A stretch of 41,388 nt of DNA. It comes from Acidobacteriota bacterium (GTDB lineage Bacteria > Acidobacteriota > Terriglobia > UBA7540). The notes beneath the pieces are model-generated. The model searched no databases and was not told the origin of the DNA. It saw only the letters and a list, made by a program, of their open reading frames with translations. The stretch spans positions 1-41,388 of the forward strand of contig CADDZJ010000026.1 in assembly GCA_902812415.1 (NCBI GenBank), written 5' to 3'. Shown one piece after another: positions 7,789 through 18,400 of the stretch (its first letter is position 1; every line of letters starts with the position of its first letter). The translations under genes and the position numbers were made by a program.

Positions 7789-10092
7789 TCACCGGCCGCC
7801 GCCGGAGGAAGCGGCGTGGCGGGCGCGCGCGGGCATAATCGCCAGCGGGACGCGCGCGAAAGCCACCTGGTCGGCGGGCGCATCAAGCACGTTCACCTGC
7901 ATCCAATAGCGGCCGGGAGGGAATTTTTCAAGCGGAATCCGGGTGAAGTAAAAAGCCTTGCCCGAACTGTCGCTCATCCGTTTGCCCGGATAGGGACCAG
8001 CCTCCGAAATCTGGACGCCGTGGCGGAAAAAGACGAGGGCGAAGGATGGGGCGGGGGACGCGCCGGAATTCTTCTTTCGGCCTTGCGAATTCGCGGCGCC
8101 TCCGCCGTAGGACTGAAGATAAATATAAAGATTCTGGTTGGTGCGGAAGACCCGGGTGACGCTGGGCAAAACCGCGCGCGCGCCCATTTCAAGCGGATTT
8201 CCTCGGCTGCGGAGCTGCCGGGTGTTCACCTCGCTGATCTCGTTTGAAACGACGACGGAGCTGATCTCAAGTTTGTCTTTGGTAATCGGAGGAAGAATCA
8301 GCGGCTCGACAAACGTCCCCATTTTTCCGGTTTCGTTTTCGCGCGCCACCACCTTCAGCTTGTACCTTCCGGGCGGCAGCAGAAAGCCGCCTTCGTAAAG
8401 GATATTGCCGCGCAGAATTTGCTGATAAGTGTCGGCGTCCAGCTTCACGGGCAGCGTGTCTCGGAGCGCCGCCACAACTTTTCCGGTGGGGTCGGTGGCG
8501 CGCCAGGCAAAATCAAATTCCGCGCGCCGCGCGCTGGATTTCTGCTTGAACGGAATGGCGGAGGCAGGCACTTTGGCAGCCAGCACGACGTAATATTCGC
8601 TGCTGGACTGCCGGAAGTACGCCGCATCGACAGCCAGGGGCAACTCGAGGAACGGAGTCTCGGAATCGAGAGCCTGCTGCAATTGCAGGTCTTTGTCTTC
8701 CCGGGTGAACTGCCGGAAATTTTTGGGGGCGTAATAGCCGGGCCGCGCCTCCACCTTCACGCCGCTGCGGTCCACTTCCACCTTGATGTGGCGGAAACGC
8801 CCGTCGGAGCGGGTGTTGGAGGGTGAATAGCCCAGCAGATAGTAAGTGGAATTTTCCTTCTGCACGTCGCTGAAGGCGGGCGCGAAATTGTTCAGGTCGT
8901 GAAACATCCTGCCGCCGGTATCCGTGGCGAGCGTCGAAAGGGTTTCCCGGCTGTTATGCATGGAGGAGAGGCTGGAGGAAACCGCGTCCGCGGAATAGAT
9001 GGCCGTCCCGGCGGGGCTCGCGCTTGAGGCGTCTCCCCCGGGCGGCATCGCCATCAGGCCGCGTGAGTCCAGCGTGTAAAACGAAACGTCGGAGCGATTC
9101 GCTGCGTCGATGGCGGCTTCAAGCTGCGCTTCGTTATCGACGCCGGTCTGCTCGATTCCGCTTGAGAACTGAATCACGGATTTGCGCCCGGGAACGGATT
9201 GCAACATTTCTGCGAGCGACTGCATCGCAGCCAGTTTCTCATCGGTGTTGAAGATGTTGAATTCGGTCTCATCCGGCGTGAACGCGTTGCCCACATCCTG
9301 GGTGACGACGGTGTTGCCGAAAGAATCTGTCCCGCCGGCCGCGCCCACGCTGCCGTTTGACGCCAGCGAAGAGGCCGGGCCGACCTCGATGCTCCTGATC
9401 GCCTTGCTGAGCGCGTCGCGGTCGTTGGTGAATTCCTGAACCACGCGAAGGTCGCTGGCGTAGGTGACCACGGCCACAAGATCGGCCGGGGTCATCTGCT
9501 TCTGGATGAAGTTCTGCGCCGATTTGAGCGACCGCATCAGGTCGTCAAGTTGCAGCGAGGAGAGGTCGAAGAAGAGCACGATCAGCCGATGGTTCTGCAC
9601 CATGCGCTTGAGAGTTGATGGCGGCGTGGTGCGGGGAAGCGCGGCCAGGTTGATCACGGGCGCTTTCCCGTTTTCCGCCTCCGCCTTTGCGAGCTGCTGG
9701 ATATCCTCAAGATCGAATGAGTTGATCTTCTGAAGGACGCCGTCTTCATACACCTTGAAGTCATCCGGCTTCAGGTCGGTCACCGGATTGCCCTTCTTGT
9801 CGTAAACGCGAACATCCACCAGCACCTCGTTCCGTTGAATCTTCAGCGTGTAGCCTTGCTGCGCCTGATTCTGATAGCCGATTTGGCCAGCGTTGGAAGA
9901 AGACTGGTTGCCGGTGGACTGCGCCTGAGCGTCTACGAACGCCAGACCCGCCAGAAGGCACAGCGCCAGCGCGCCGCCAGCCACCGACTTCCAAGGTGCA
10001 AGGCGAAGCCGGGGGTTTTGGCGGGAAAAACCGTGAGGACACACTTCAAAAAAGCGTTTGCAGGCCGAGATGAAATGAATGGCTGGTCGCAT
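7789..10092 (-). CDS. Secreted VWFA-domain protein (acidobacterial type), long form
   Basis: A 767-aa product beginning ATG at 10092, with only a weak ribosome site. Residues about 38-56 are a signal-type hydrophobic segment ending DAQAQS. Residues about 85-125 form the leading strand domain typical of the acidobacterial VWFA family (EVLVDVRVYDKKGNPVTDL, then DDFKVYEDGVLQKI). The VWA domain starts near 165; its MIDAS begins D176-x-S178 but has Leu at the third site. Next come VVTYASDL, then GGRMFHD and YYLLGYSPS, all common to the family. The C-terminal 250 residues hold beta-rich repeats (GKVVAALRDTLPVKL; PPGRYKLKVVARENETG). Function is not known for the family; a role in surface or matrix binding is plausible. 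It lies 6 nt after the Oar-like receptor, so they are probably co-transcribed and may act together in the envelope. Confidence 0.85.
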   Translation of the reverse strand: MRPAIHFISACKRFFEVCPHGFSRQNPRLRLAPWKSVAGGALALCLLAGLAFVDAQAQSTGNQSSSNAGQIGYQNQAQQGYTLKIQRNEVLVDVRVYDKKGNPVTDLKPDDFKVYEDGVLQKINSFDLEDIQQLAKAEAENGKAPVINLAALPRTTPPSTLKRMVQNHRLIVLFFDLSSLQLDDLMRSLKSAQNFIQKQMTPADLVAVVTYASDLRVVQEFTNDRDALSKAIRSIEVGPASSLASNGSVGAAGGTDSFGNTVVTQDVGNAFTPDETEFNIFNTDEKLAAMQSLAEMLQSVPGRKSVIQFSSGIEQTGVDNEAQLEAAIDAANRSDVSFYTLDSRGLMAMPPGGDASSASPAGTAIYSADAVSSSLSSMHNSRETLSTLATDTGGRMFHDLNNFAPAFSDVQKENSTYYLLGYSPSNTRSDGRFRHIKVEVDRSGVKVEARPGYYAPKNFRQFTREDKDLQLQQALDSETPFLELPLAVDAAYFRQSSSEYYVVLAAKVPASAIPFKQKSSARRAEFDFAWRATDPTGKVVAALRDTLPVKLDADTYQQILRGNILYEGGFLLPPGRYKLKVVARENETGKMGTFVEPLILPPITKDKLEISSVVVSNEISEVNTRQLRSRGNPLEMGARAVLPSVTRVFRTNQNLYIYLQSYGGGAANSQGRKKNSGASPAPSFALVFFRHGVQISEAGPYPGKRMSDSSGKAFYFTRIPLEKFPPGRYWMQVNVLDAPADQVAFARVPLAIMPARARHAASSGGGR

Positions 10093-10098
10093 AAAAAT

Positions 10099-13000
10099 TC
10101 AGAACCTGAATCTTACTGAAAATGTCAAACTGCGCATGGAGTCCACGCCCGTCACGCGCCCGAAGGTATTGGAGTTCACCGTGGTCGCCAACCCGGTAAA
10201 GTTGACGGTGTTAAAAATATTATTGGCTGAGACGCGGAAATCTGCGGAAAGCCCTTTCTCGCGTGAAAGAGTCACCAGACGGTCCAGCGACATATTGAAA
10301 TCAATCGTGGGCGGACCGGGAATGGTGTTCCGTCCGGCGTTGCCGTAGGCGCCTGCGGGTGGAAGAGCGAAGGCAGCGGGATTAAAGAAGAGCAGCGGAG
10401 TCTGCACAAAATTTGCAGGCAGCACCGGCTCGCCCGTGGCATTGGCCCTCAGACTGTTGAACGGCGCAGACCCGTTGACGTTATTGCTGAGATTGCCGGC
10501 GATGAAGGCCGTGAACGGAGTCCCTGAGTTATAGCTGGTCATATCGCTGATCGACCAATTGCCCAGAATCCGCGCCATCACGCCTCCCTGATTCAGGAAG
10601 CGCTTCCGTTCGCCGAAAGGTAACTGATAGCGGGTGAAGAAATGGAAACTGTGGGTGGGGTTAAAGCTGGAAAGTCCCCACTCATCCTGCAGGTCGAAGG
10701 CATTCTGCGCCACAGTGCCAAGGCTGCTTGTCGCGGCGGCATTGCTGGTGTTTGCGCCGCCCACCTGCATGCCGTTGATGAAAAGTCCTCCGCCGCGCGC
10801 GCCGGCGGCGCCGCCCACGCTGGCCGCATCGTCCATCGATTTGGAATAAGTGTAGTTGGCGAAAAACGAGAATCCGTTATGAGAAAATCGCCGCAGGCTG
10901 ATGCGAAGTCCGTTGTAGCTGGAGGCTGCGCCGGAAGTGTCATAGACAAAGGGCAAGGCGTTGGTAATTAAAGTCTGCCCCTGGCCGGTGGTTGAGACGT
11001 TGGGAGCGAGCAGCAAGTTCAGGTGCGTGCCACGCGTCCCGATATAAGCTGCCGAGAGCACAAAATTCTGGCCCAGGTCCTGCTCCAGCATCAGGTCCCA
11101 CGTTTGCGCGTAAGGGGTAAGATAGTCCGGATTCACCACAAACGTGTTGCGGGCGACGTTCGGCGCGACCACTGGAAAGCCGTTTTGCAGCGTGAGCGGC
11201 AGAGCCGGGCTGGTGACCAGCGTGCTGGTCGTGGCGAAAGGCGGCTCGCTGGTGAGATTGCCCACAATCCGGGAATAGATGGATTCGTCATAAAAAATGC
11301 CGTAGCCTGCCCGAACGACCAGGCTATGCGCGAGCCAGGGACGGTAGGCAAGCCCGAAGCGCGGAGCCAGATTGTAGGGCTGGCCGCGAAGCAGGGACGA
11401 TGGCAAGCTTCCGGGATTCTGGCCTGTCACCACGCCGAGCGGCGTGAATCCCAATCCTAAATTGAGGTCTGAAAGATGCCCGTATTTCTCCGTAAAGGGA
11501 GTGTCATACTCCCATCGAAGTCCGAGATTGAGCGTGAGATGCGAAAGAACTCTCCAGTCGTCGTTGCCGAAAAAGTCGTAAGCGGACGATCGAAGATAAT
11601 TGGCGCTGGTCCCGAAACGCTCGGAAGTGGTTTGCGGGAGTCCCAGGAGGAAATCGGCAAAATCGTAACCTGTGCCGTTCACCGGCGCGCCCTCGGGCGT
11701 GAAGTCGCTGGTGGTATAGCCGGTGAAGCTGAAAGTTCCGCGCGCGTCCGGGTTCGTCAGGGTGTTCAACTGAATTTTGGAAAAGTCGCCGCCCACGTGA
11801 AAGTTATGCTTGCCGCGGCTGAAGAGGACGTAATCGGAAAGACGAAACGTTTGATTGCGAGTCAGTGAAGGAATGGTGTCGTTCAGTCCGGTAAAATTGG
11901 TGAAATTGATCAAAGGGATTCCCCAGTCCATCGGATCCTGGGAGACTCCCTGAATGCCCAGTTCGCCCGCAATGTTCTGCTTGAAGGCAAAGGGATTCAG
12001 CGTGCTGATGCGCGAGCGATTGAAGTTGGCGGTCAGCAGATTCACCGCATGCGGGCTGAAGGTGTGCGTTTCGAGCACGTTCAGATTCTGGTTGCGCGTG
12101 GCGGCGGTTGAAGTGAGATCAGGATAACTGTTGACCGTCTCGCTGAGCGAAGAGTTGAAGAAGTAAAAGCCCGCCAGATTGTCCTTGGCCGATATCTCCT
12201 GGCCGATGCGGCCCATGATGAAATTACTATGGTTCGGCAACGCTCCCTGCAGGTGAAGGTTCTGCACCTCGCCCGGCAGGTTGGGCAGAGGGATGTAGTT
12301 CAACAGAGCCTGCGCCGCCGGATTGATCATCGACGCCGGAATCTGATTGCCCGGAAACGGAGTTCGCGGCCCCAGAGAATTGGAAGGCTCGTAGATGGCC
12401 GGAACAGTCCCGGCGAGCGGTCCGGACGTAATCGTTGTGCTGGAAAAATCTCCGGCGCGCTGAGCGGCTGTGGGAACCGAGTCAAAGAGGCTATAAGGGC
12501 TCTGGGCGCGCGTGGTATTGAAATGCACGAAAAAGCTTGTCTTGTTAGCCCCATGATAAATTTTGGGAATCGTCAGCGGCCCGCCCAGCGAAAAGCCCAC
12601 CCGTTCGGTGTAATAGGGAATCTGGGGCTGCGAGGGCGTATTCAACGGGTAAGGACGGGCGTTGAGAGCGGAATTGGAGTAGGTGTCGAAGAGATTGCCG
12701 CGCAGGCGGTTCACGCGGGGCCGCTGGTGAGTTCCAAAGAAGAACGTCATGTCCTGGGCGCGCTCGGCCCCGCCGCCGAAGCCTGGGAGGCCTGGGGTTT
12801 TGTCCTCCATTTCAAAGAAACGAAAACGTCCGCCACCGTGGCCCTGTTGGGGAGGAGCGCTGGCGTTCACCACGTTGCCCGTCAGCAGGAAGGAGTTTTC
12901 GGCGCTGGCAGAGCCATTTTCCCCCTGATCGCCGTTTCCTTCCCCCTGCATATCGCCGGAAGCCATGGCGCCCTGCATGCCTTGCTGAGAGAATCGCAGT

Positions 13001-13632
13001 CCGGCTGTGTTGCTGGGTTGCATATCACCGCCCAGCGCCTCAGCGACGGCGGGCGGTTGCCCGTTGCGGGCTGGAAGCTGGGTGTTGTTCCTTGCTTCGA
13101 TCCCCCGTGAATTGGTCCCGCGCGCATTTCCTCCGCGGCCCCAGGGCACCATCGGATTCGCTTCTCCCGGCGTGGCCAGAGCGAGGGAAACATCCAATTT
13201 ATCCTGCGCTCCCGCAGTAATGGTCAAAGGACCTTTCATTTGTGGGCGAAAGCCAACCAGCAGGACGATGATGCGGTAGGCGCCGGGTTGAACGCCGGTA
13301 AATTGGAAGTTGCCTGCCTCGTCTGACCACGTCTCCTTGCGCTGGCGGGTGGCCGGGTTAATGAGCAGAACCCTCGCGCCAGGAACAGAAACACCCCCGG
13401 GGCCCTCCACGTGACCTGTGATCGAACCGCCTGAGACGGATTGGGCGTAAATATTCCCGCCGAGAAACAAAGCCGCCAGCAGCAAAATAGAAAGCAGTGG
13501 GATCGGAATCCGCCTGGAGCGCCGGTCGCACATTAAGTTTTGTGAAAGCATGGGGTTAGAAAAAGCACAGGACTCTGTGTTGCTCATATAGGCATAAAGA
13601 CGATGGAGAGGGGTTTGAGGTTGCAGCGCCAT
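10099..13632 (-). CDS. Oar-like TonB-dependent receptor with carboxypeptidase-regulatory domain
   Basis: A 1177-aa outer-membrane protein. The start is uncertain: ATG at 13632, 13587, 13551 and 13533 are all in frame and none has a clear ribosome site. The last puts MCDRRSRRIPIPLLSILLLAALFLGG at the N terminus and gives the best signal peptide. Residues about 68-150 form a carboxypeptidase-regulatory-like beta domain (GSITGHVEGPGGVSVPGARVLL ... AGNFQFTGVQPGAYRI), common in SusC/Oar receptors. A Gly/Asn/Gln-rich linker with repeated QGEGNGDQGENG follows, then plug and a large beta-barrel. The C terminus SVRFRF ends in Phe, as barrels handled by BamA do. These proteins are abundant in Acidobacteriota and are thought to import polymers or other large ligands. 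Upstream is a long gap with repeats; downstream, 6 nt away, is the VWA gene. Confidence 0.85.
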   Translation of the reverse strand: MALQPQTPLHRLYAYMSNTESCAFSNPMLSQNLMCDRRSRRIPIPLLSILLLAALFLGGNIYAQSVSGGSITGHVEGPGGVSVPGARVLLINPATRQRKETWSDEAGNFQFTGVQPGAYRIIVLLVGFRPQMKGPLTITAGAQDKLDVSLALATPGEANPMVPWGRGGNARGTNSRGIEARNNTQLPARNGQPPAVAEALGGDMQPSNTAGLRFSQQGMQGAMASGDMQGEGNGDQGENGSASAENSFLLTGNVVNASAPPQQGHGGGRFRFFEMEDKTPGLPGFGGGAERAQDMTFFFGTHQRPRVNRLRGNLFDTYSNSALNARPYPLNTPSQPQIPYYTERVGFSLGGPLTIPKIYHGANKTSFFVHFNTTRAQSPYSLFDSVPTAAQRAGDFSSTTITSGPLAGTVPAIYEPSNSLGPRTPFPGNQIPASMINPAAQALLNYIPLPNLPGEVQNLHLQGALPNHSNFIMGRIGQEISAKDNLAGFYFFNSSLSETVNSYPDLTSTAATRNQNLNVLETHTFSPHAVNLLTANFNRSRISTLNPFAFKQNIAGELGIQGVSQDPMDWGIPLINFTNFTGLNDTIPSLTRNQTFRLSDYVLFSRGKHNFHVGGDFSKIQLNTLTNPDARGTFSFTGYTTSDFTPEGAPVNGTGYDFADFLLGLPQTTSERFGTSANYLRSSAYDFFGNDDWRVLSHLTLNLGLRWEYDTPFTEKYGHLSDLNLGLGFTPLGVVTGQNPGSLPSSLLRGQPYNLAPRFGLAYRPWLAHSLVVRAGYGIFYDESIYSRIVGNLTSEPPFATTSTLVTSPALPLTLQNGFPVVAPNVARNTFVVNPDYLTPYAQTWDLMLEQDLGQNFVLSAAYIGTRGTHLNLLLAPNVSTTGQGQTLITNALPFVYDTSGAASSYNGLRISLRRFSHNGFSFFANYTYSKSMDDAASVGGAAGARGGGLFINGMQVGGANTSNAAATSSLGTVAQNAFDLQDEWGLSSFNPTHSFHFFTRYQLPFGERKRFLNQGGVMARILGNWSISDMTSYNSGTPFTAFIAGNLSNNVNGSAPFNSLRANATGEPVLPANFVQTPLLFFNPAAFALPPAGAYGNAGRNTIPGPPTIDFNMSLDRLVTLSREKGLSADFRVSANNIFNTVNFTGLATTVNSNTFGRVTGVDSMRSLTFSVRFRF

Positions 13633-14076
13633 GCACTTTTATATTTGCTGTGAACCAGGCAAGAAGTTCCAAAATATAGCCTTCGGCCCGGCTCCCGGGC
13701 GGAATCACCCTCGCTGCCAGCCGCCGCCTTCGCCCGAGGACAAACCGCAGCGCGCGGCCTCGCGCATTGCCTTCAATGTGAATCGGGACTCGCAAATTAT
13801 CTTCATAACTCCCGCCGTTTCCAGCACATCGTCGGTTCGTTTTCATCCGCTCCACCGCCTTCCATCTATAGCGCCACACCAGGCGCGCCGGGGTGAGCTT
13901 GGGAGAGCGGCATAAATGGGGTCGGTTGCAATGGTTCGTCTTCATAGCGGTTTCAGGATAACAGAGCGGGCGCCGAGGATGGAGACAGATGAGACATTTG
14001 AGACACTTTTTCGCCGTTTCAGCAACGTGCGCATGGGCATCCTGCCCATGCGCACGGCCAGGATGGCCGTGCCACG
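13633..14076. other. Intergenic region with paired hairpins next to the adaptor gene
   Basis: 444 nt with no accepted gene. The strongest structure is at 14026-14056: a perfect 14-bp inverted repeat with a 3-nt loop (CGTGCGCATGGGCA, TCC, then its complement). It is followed directly by GGCCA-GGA-TGGCC at 14056-14068. There is no T run on minus, so this is not a clear intrinsic terminator for the adaptor gene. A frame on minus over 13556-14080 exists but reads through these repeats and has no domain. Confidence 0.5.
14053..14075. repeat. 23-nt palindromic repeat, copy 1 (CACGGCC...GGCCGTGCCAC)
   Basis: The unit starts CACGGCC, has a short centre and ends TGGCCGTGCCAC. A second copy in the same orientation is at 15354-15376. 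The two copies sit just outside the 3' and 5' ends of the efflux adaptor gene. Frames across both give peptides such as WHGHPGRAHGQ and WHGRLGRGQ, which I know as signs of a dispersed repeat family. Confidence 0.65.
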
Positions 14077-15294
14077 TCAATTAGGGGAAACCAGATGGGT
14101 TGAAACCTGTGTGTTGGGCCGAAGCTCTTCTGAGGCTCGCAATGCGACTTCATCGCCGGGCCGGAGGTCGCCAAAGACTTCGACGAGATTTCCGGAGCTC
14201 GCTCCCGTTTTGACGTTCACCCATTCGGTCTTGCCGTCACGAATGCGGATCGCAAAGTTTGATTCCATGGTGCGAGCCACGGCAGACTGGGGAACAAAGA
14301 GGGAAGGCCGGGGCCGGCGAACAGGCCACGAGACCTGCGGAAACATCCCGGAATGAAGTTCCCAGGATGGATTCCAAACGTCCATCTCCACCGGCATGGT
14401 GCGGGTGGCGACGTCCATGGATTCGGCAAGTCGGGCCACCGTGCCCGTGAAAGTTCGGCCAGGAAATGCCGGAACGGTAAAGCTCACCCTGGCGCCTTTT
14501 TCGACGCCGGCCACATAGGCTTCGGGCACGGCTACTACAAGTCTCAGATGAGACACTTCTTCAATCCGAACCATCGACGATTGCGACCCTGGCCCTCCTG
14601 AGGGCCCCACCAGAGCGCCGGGATGGACGTTGCGTTTGGTGATGACGCCGTCGAACGGAGCGGTAATCAGAAGATAGCTTTCCATTTCCTCGACGGATTT
14701 GAGCGTCGCCTTGGCGGCCTCGGCCGTATTGCGGAGCGCCACGACTCGCGCGCGATCGGCTTCCGCAGTTTTCTGGGCGACTTCGAGTTCGTTATCGGAG
14801 ATCACGCCCGGCGTTTCGGCGGCAACCTTCAGCCTCTGGTAAGTGCTTTCATCCGCGGCGAGTTTGGCCTCGGCTTCGATGCGCCGATTTTCAGCGCTCT
14901 GCAATTTCGCCTGCGCTTCCGCCTTCTGCGCAACGAGTTCAGGCGCCACAAGCCGCGCCAGAAGCTGCCCGCGTTTCACGCGCGAACCGCGATCCACGCC
15001 AATCCATTGAACAAAACCGGTAACCTTGGGGAAGATTCGCACTTCCTGGTAGGGCTGCAACTCGCCCGGCAGGGGGATGGTCATATTCAATTGCCGGGAG
15101 ACAACTTTCACGGTATCGACCGAAGGGATGGCCGCAGCGTCCGGTCTGGTGTTCGTGTTCGCAGCCGAGACCTTCGTGCCTCCGGCGGGATTACACCCGC
15201 TCGAAACGAGCGCAAGTCCCAAGGCGAACGCCACCGCAAATCCCGGCCAGCCGTTCCTGCCAAATATCGAGCTTGGAAGCGCTGAATGTCGCAT
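14077..15294 (-). CDS. RND efflux periplasmic adaptor (membrane fusion protein)
   Basis: A 405-aa product. I use the ATG at 15294 because AAGGAG lies 5 nt upstream; longer starts would run through the repeat at 15308-15376. A lipoprotein-like signal ends at C34 (FALGLALVSSGC). Then come the barrel-sandwich lipoyl half (PGELQPYQEVRIFPKVTGFVQ), a coiled-coil hairpin of about 100 residues (AEAQAKLQSAENRRIEAEAK ... AEAAKATLKSVEEME), the second lipoyl half (LLITAPFDGVITKRNVHPGA), and the beta-barrel and membrane-proximal domains. It joins the inner-membrane pump to the TolC channel. Gene order on minus is TolC, pump, adaptor, with the adaptor 136 nt behind the pump and a palindromic repeat in that gap. 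Substrates could be drugs, dyes or metals; the sequence does not decide. Confidence 0.88.
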   Translation of the reverse strand: MRHSALPSSIFGRNGWPGFAVAFALGLALVSSGCNPAGGTKVSAANTNTRPDAAAIPSVDTVKVVSRQLNMTIPLPGELQPYQEVRIFPKVTGFVQWIGVDRGSRVKRGQLLARLVAPELVAQKAEAQAKLQSAENRRIEAEAKLAADESTYQRLKVAAETPGVISDNELEVAQKTAEADRARVVALRNTAEAAKATLKSVEEMESYLLITAPFDGVITKRNVHPGALVGPSGGPGSQSSMVRIEEVSHLRLVVAVPEAYVAGVEKGARVSFTVPAFPGRTFTGTVARLAESMDVATRTMPVEMDVWNPSWELHSGMFPQVSWPVRRPRPSLFVPQSAVARTMESNFAIRIRDGKTEWVNVKTGASSGNLVEVFGDLRPGDEVALRASEELRPNTQVSTHLVSPN

Positions 15295-15307
15295 AAAATC
15301 TCCTTGC

Positions 15308-15376
15308 GTGGCACGAGCGTCCCGCCCGCGTCCATAATCTCCCGCCCGTTGCCCACGGCCGAGACGGCCGTGCCAC
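15308..15376. repeat. Palindromic element with GTGGCACG/CGTGCCAC ends, between pump and adaptor
   Basis: A 69-bp element lies between the pump stop and the adaptor start. Its ends are perfect inverted GTGGCACG (15308-15315) and CGTGCCAC (15369-15376). The right part (15354-15376) is the second copy of the 23-nt repeat found at 14053-14075. It may lower read-through into the adaptor gene or be a passenger repeat. Confidence 0.6.
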
Positions 15377-15430
15377 ATTCGTTGCGGCTTCGCCGCGCCG
15401 TGTGGCCGCAGGCTTTGCAAATCCGTAGCG

Positions 15431-18400
15431 CTACTCCGCCGTCGCGTAAGGGCTATCGGGATCAGAAGGATCAAGCGAGGCGGATTCCGCGCTTGCATGT
15501 TCCTGGGCCAGTGAGAAAATCGCGGGCAGGATCAGAAGCGTTGCCACGGTTGAAGCCGCCAACCCGCCGATCACCGCGCGCCCCAGGGGCGCCGTCTGGT
15601 GGCCGCCTTCGCCCAACGCCAGCGCCATGGGAACCATGCCGGCGATCATCGCCAGACTGGTCATCAGGATGGGTCGCAGGCGGGTTCTGCCGCCATAAAC
15701 AGCCGCTTCGGTGGCGGGGCTTCGCGTTTCGCGGCGATGTACCTCCGCAAAGGTAACCAGCAGAATGGAGTTCGCCACCGAAACCCCCAGCGCCATGATG
15801 GCGCCCATGAACGATTGCAGGTTCAGCGTCGTGCCGGTCAGAAGCAAGGCAATGATGACGCCGCAGATCACCGCCGGCATGGTCGAGACCGTGACGAAGG
15901 CCAGGCGCATGGATTGGAAATTGGCCGCGAGCAGCAGGAAAATGGCCACGATGGCAAACGCCAATCCCAGACCCAGGTAATGAAACGTCTGGCGCAGCGG
16001 AGCGACCTGGCCGCGCACATGAACTTCAACTCCGTGGGGCGGCGCGCCCGCAGCTTTAATCGCTGCATCGACCTGATTGGCCGCGCGGGCAAGGTCTTCG
16101 CCTTCCACATTGGCGGTCAGCGAGATCATGCGCGCCATATCGAAGCGGTCGAATTCCCCCACCACGCTTCCGTAGGAAAGATGCGCCACATCACCTAGGT
16201 TCGGATGGTTTGACGGCCCGCCCTGCATCAGCGGAATGTCAGCCACGTCATCCAGCCCTTTCATTTCTGACTGCGGCACTTCCACCTGCACCTGGTAACC
16301 GATTCCGGTTTCGGGGTCCTGCCAGAAATTCCGGGAGACGAACCGGCTGGACCAGGTTGCGGTTTCAAGCGACTGCGCAATCTGCTGCACAGTAAGGCCC
16401 AGTTGCCCTGCTCGCGTGCGGTCGATATCCACATTGAGGCTCGGGTAGTCCAGGGGTTGCCCGTAATGCAGGTCGCGCAGATGTTCATTCTTGGCCAACT
16501 GCGCGCGAACCTTTTCGGCATAGGCGTGATTGGTGGCCATATTGGGGCCGTGGATGGCGACCTCAATCGGCGTGGGGGAACCAAAATCCATGATCTGGCT
16601 CACGATATCGCCGGATTCAAAAGTGAACGCCGTGCCCGGAAAATCGCGGGCCAGCACGGGCCGCAACTGCTCCTCCAATGCCGTGACGTGAAGGTGGGCA
16701 TTCGGCTTCAGTTGAATGCGAAGGATGGCTTCATGAGGTCCGCTGGTCCAGAGATAAATCAGATTGATGGGATAGCTTGGCGCATAAGTGCCCACGTAGC
16801 CGATGCTGATGTCCACGTTTTGAGGCCCCGCAAGCCGCTTGATTTCATCCAGCGCTTTGAGAGCGATCTGCTCGGTCACTTCAATCCGGGTTCCGGTAGG
16901 CGCGCGGAGGCGAAGCTGGAACTGATTCTCGGGAATATGAGGGAAGATTTCGCGGCCAAGCTGCGGCGCCAACAGAAAAATCACGAGAATCGTAAGCCCA
17001 AGGTAAGCTCCCACCAGAAGCCGCCGCCGTCTCAGCAACCTTTGAATGAAGCTTCCATAGCGATCGCGGAAGTGATCGAATTTCGAGCGTCCGCTGCTTT
17101 CTTCCTCGCTCCGATGAAGCCGCTTGTTGAACCAGATGTACAGCACGGGCACAAAGGTGCTGGAAAGCACGTAGGAGGCGATCATCGCAAAGCCGACGGC
17201 GAGCGATAGAGGAACGAACAGCGCCCGCGTGACGCCCACCATCAGGAACGAAGGCACGAACACCGCCAGAATGGCGAGCATGGAAAGAAAGCGCGGCATA
17301 ATCGTCTGCCGGGTGGCGTTTAAAACCGCGTGGGCCACTTCGTTGGTTTCCTGGAGATTGCGATGGATATTTTCGATCTCCACCGTGCCTTCGTCCACCA
17401 GAATGCCGACGGCGAGCGCCAGTCCGCCCAGCGTCATGATGTTGATGGTCTGATTGGTGAACCAGAGCGCGACCACAGCGGTCAACAGGGCAAAGGGGAT
17501 GGAAGCGATCACAATGAACGAACTGCGCCATTCGCGGAGGAACAGGAACACCATCAAGCCCGTCAGAAGCGCTCCGAGAATTCCTTCCCGGATCAGGGAG
17601 GCGAGCGAATTCCTTACCCGGCCAGACTGGTCAAATTCGTAGCTCACCTGGATGTCGGAAGGGAGCACGTTCCGGAAGCGGTCCATGCTGTCTTTTACGG
17701 AATTCACCACGTCGATGGTCGAGGCGTCGGCGCGCTTGGTGACCGGGAGATAGACCGTGCGGCGGCCATTGACCAGCGCGTAGCCCAGGGTGATGTCGCT
17801 GCCATCCTCCACCCAGCCGATATCGCGCATGAAGACCGTGGGACCCGCGCCGGTGCGGATGGGCAAGTCCGCCAGGTCCTGGATGTTGGTGACGACGGAA
17901 TTCATCGGCGTGATGCGGTCCAGATTGCCGGTGCGCACGTCGCCGGCCGGAGCGATGACGTTCCCGGAAAGCAGGGCTTTCACCACCTCGCCCGTTGACA
18001 TGCGGTAACTGTTCAGTTTCTCCCGGTTCACGTGGATGACGATGGTGCGTGAACTTCCTCCAAAGGTTGCAGGCGAGGAAACGCCGGGCAGCGTCGTGAA
18101 GAGCGGACGCACGCGGTTGAGCGCCAGGTCCTGTAGTTCATCCACCGTGTGCGTCTTGCTCGAAAAGACGAGGAAGCCCACCGGGACGCTGCCTGCGTCA
18201 AACCGCAGCACAAAGGGAGGAACAGTTCCAGCAGGCATGTAAGCGTGCGCGCGCTCAATATAGGCAATGGTCTGAGACAGCGCCTGGTTCATGTCGGTGC
18301 CGGGCAGAAACGAAAGCTTGAGCAAGGCGAAATTCTCAACCGATTTCGACTCCACGCTTTCCAGCCCCGCGATGTAGAGGAAGTTATACTCGTAGTAGTA

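Noticed and set aside
13556-14080. Minus reading frame of 174 codons between the receptor and adaptor genes
   Set aside because: It overlaps the adaptor stop and the repeat, with no domain or ribosome site; composition looks non-coding.
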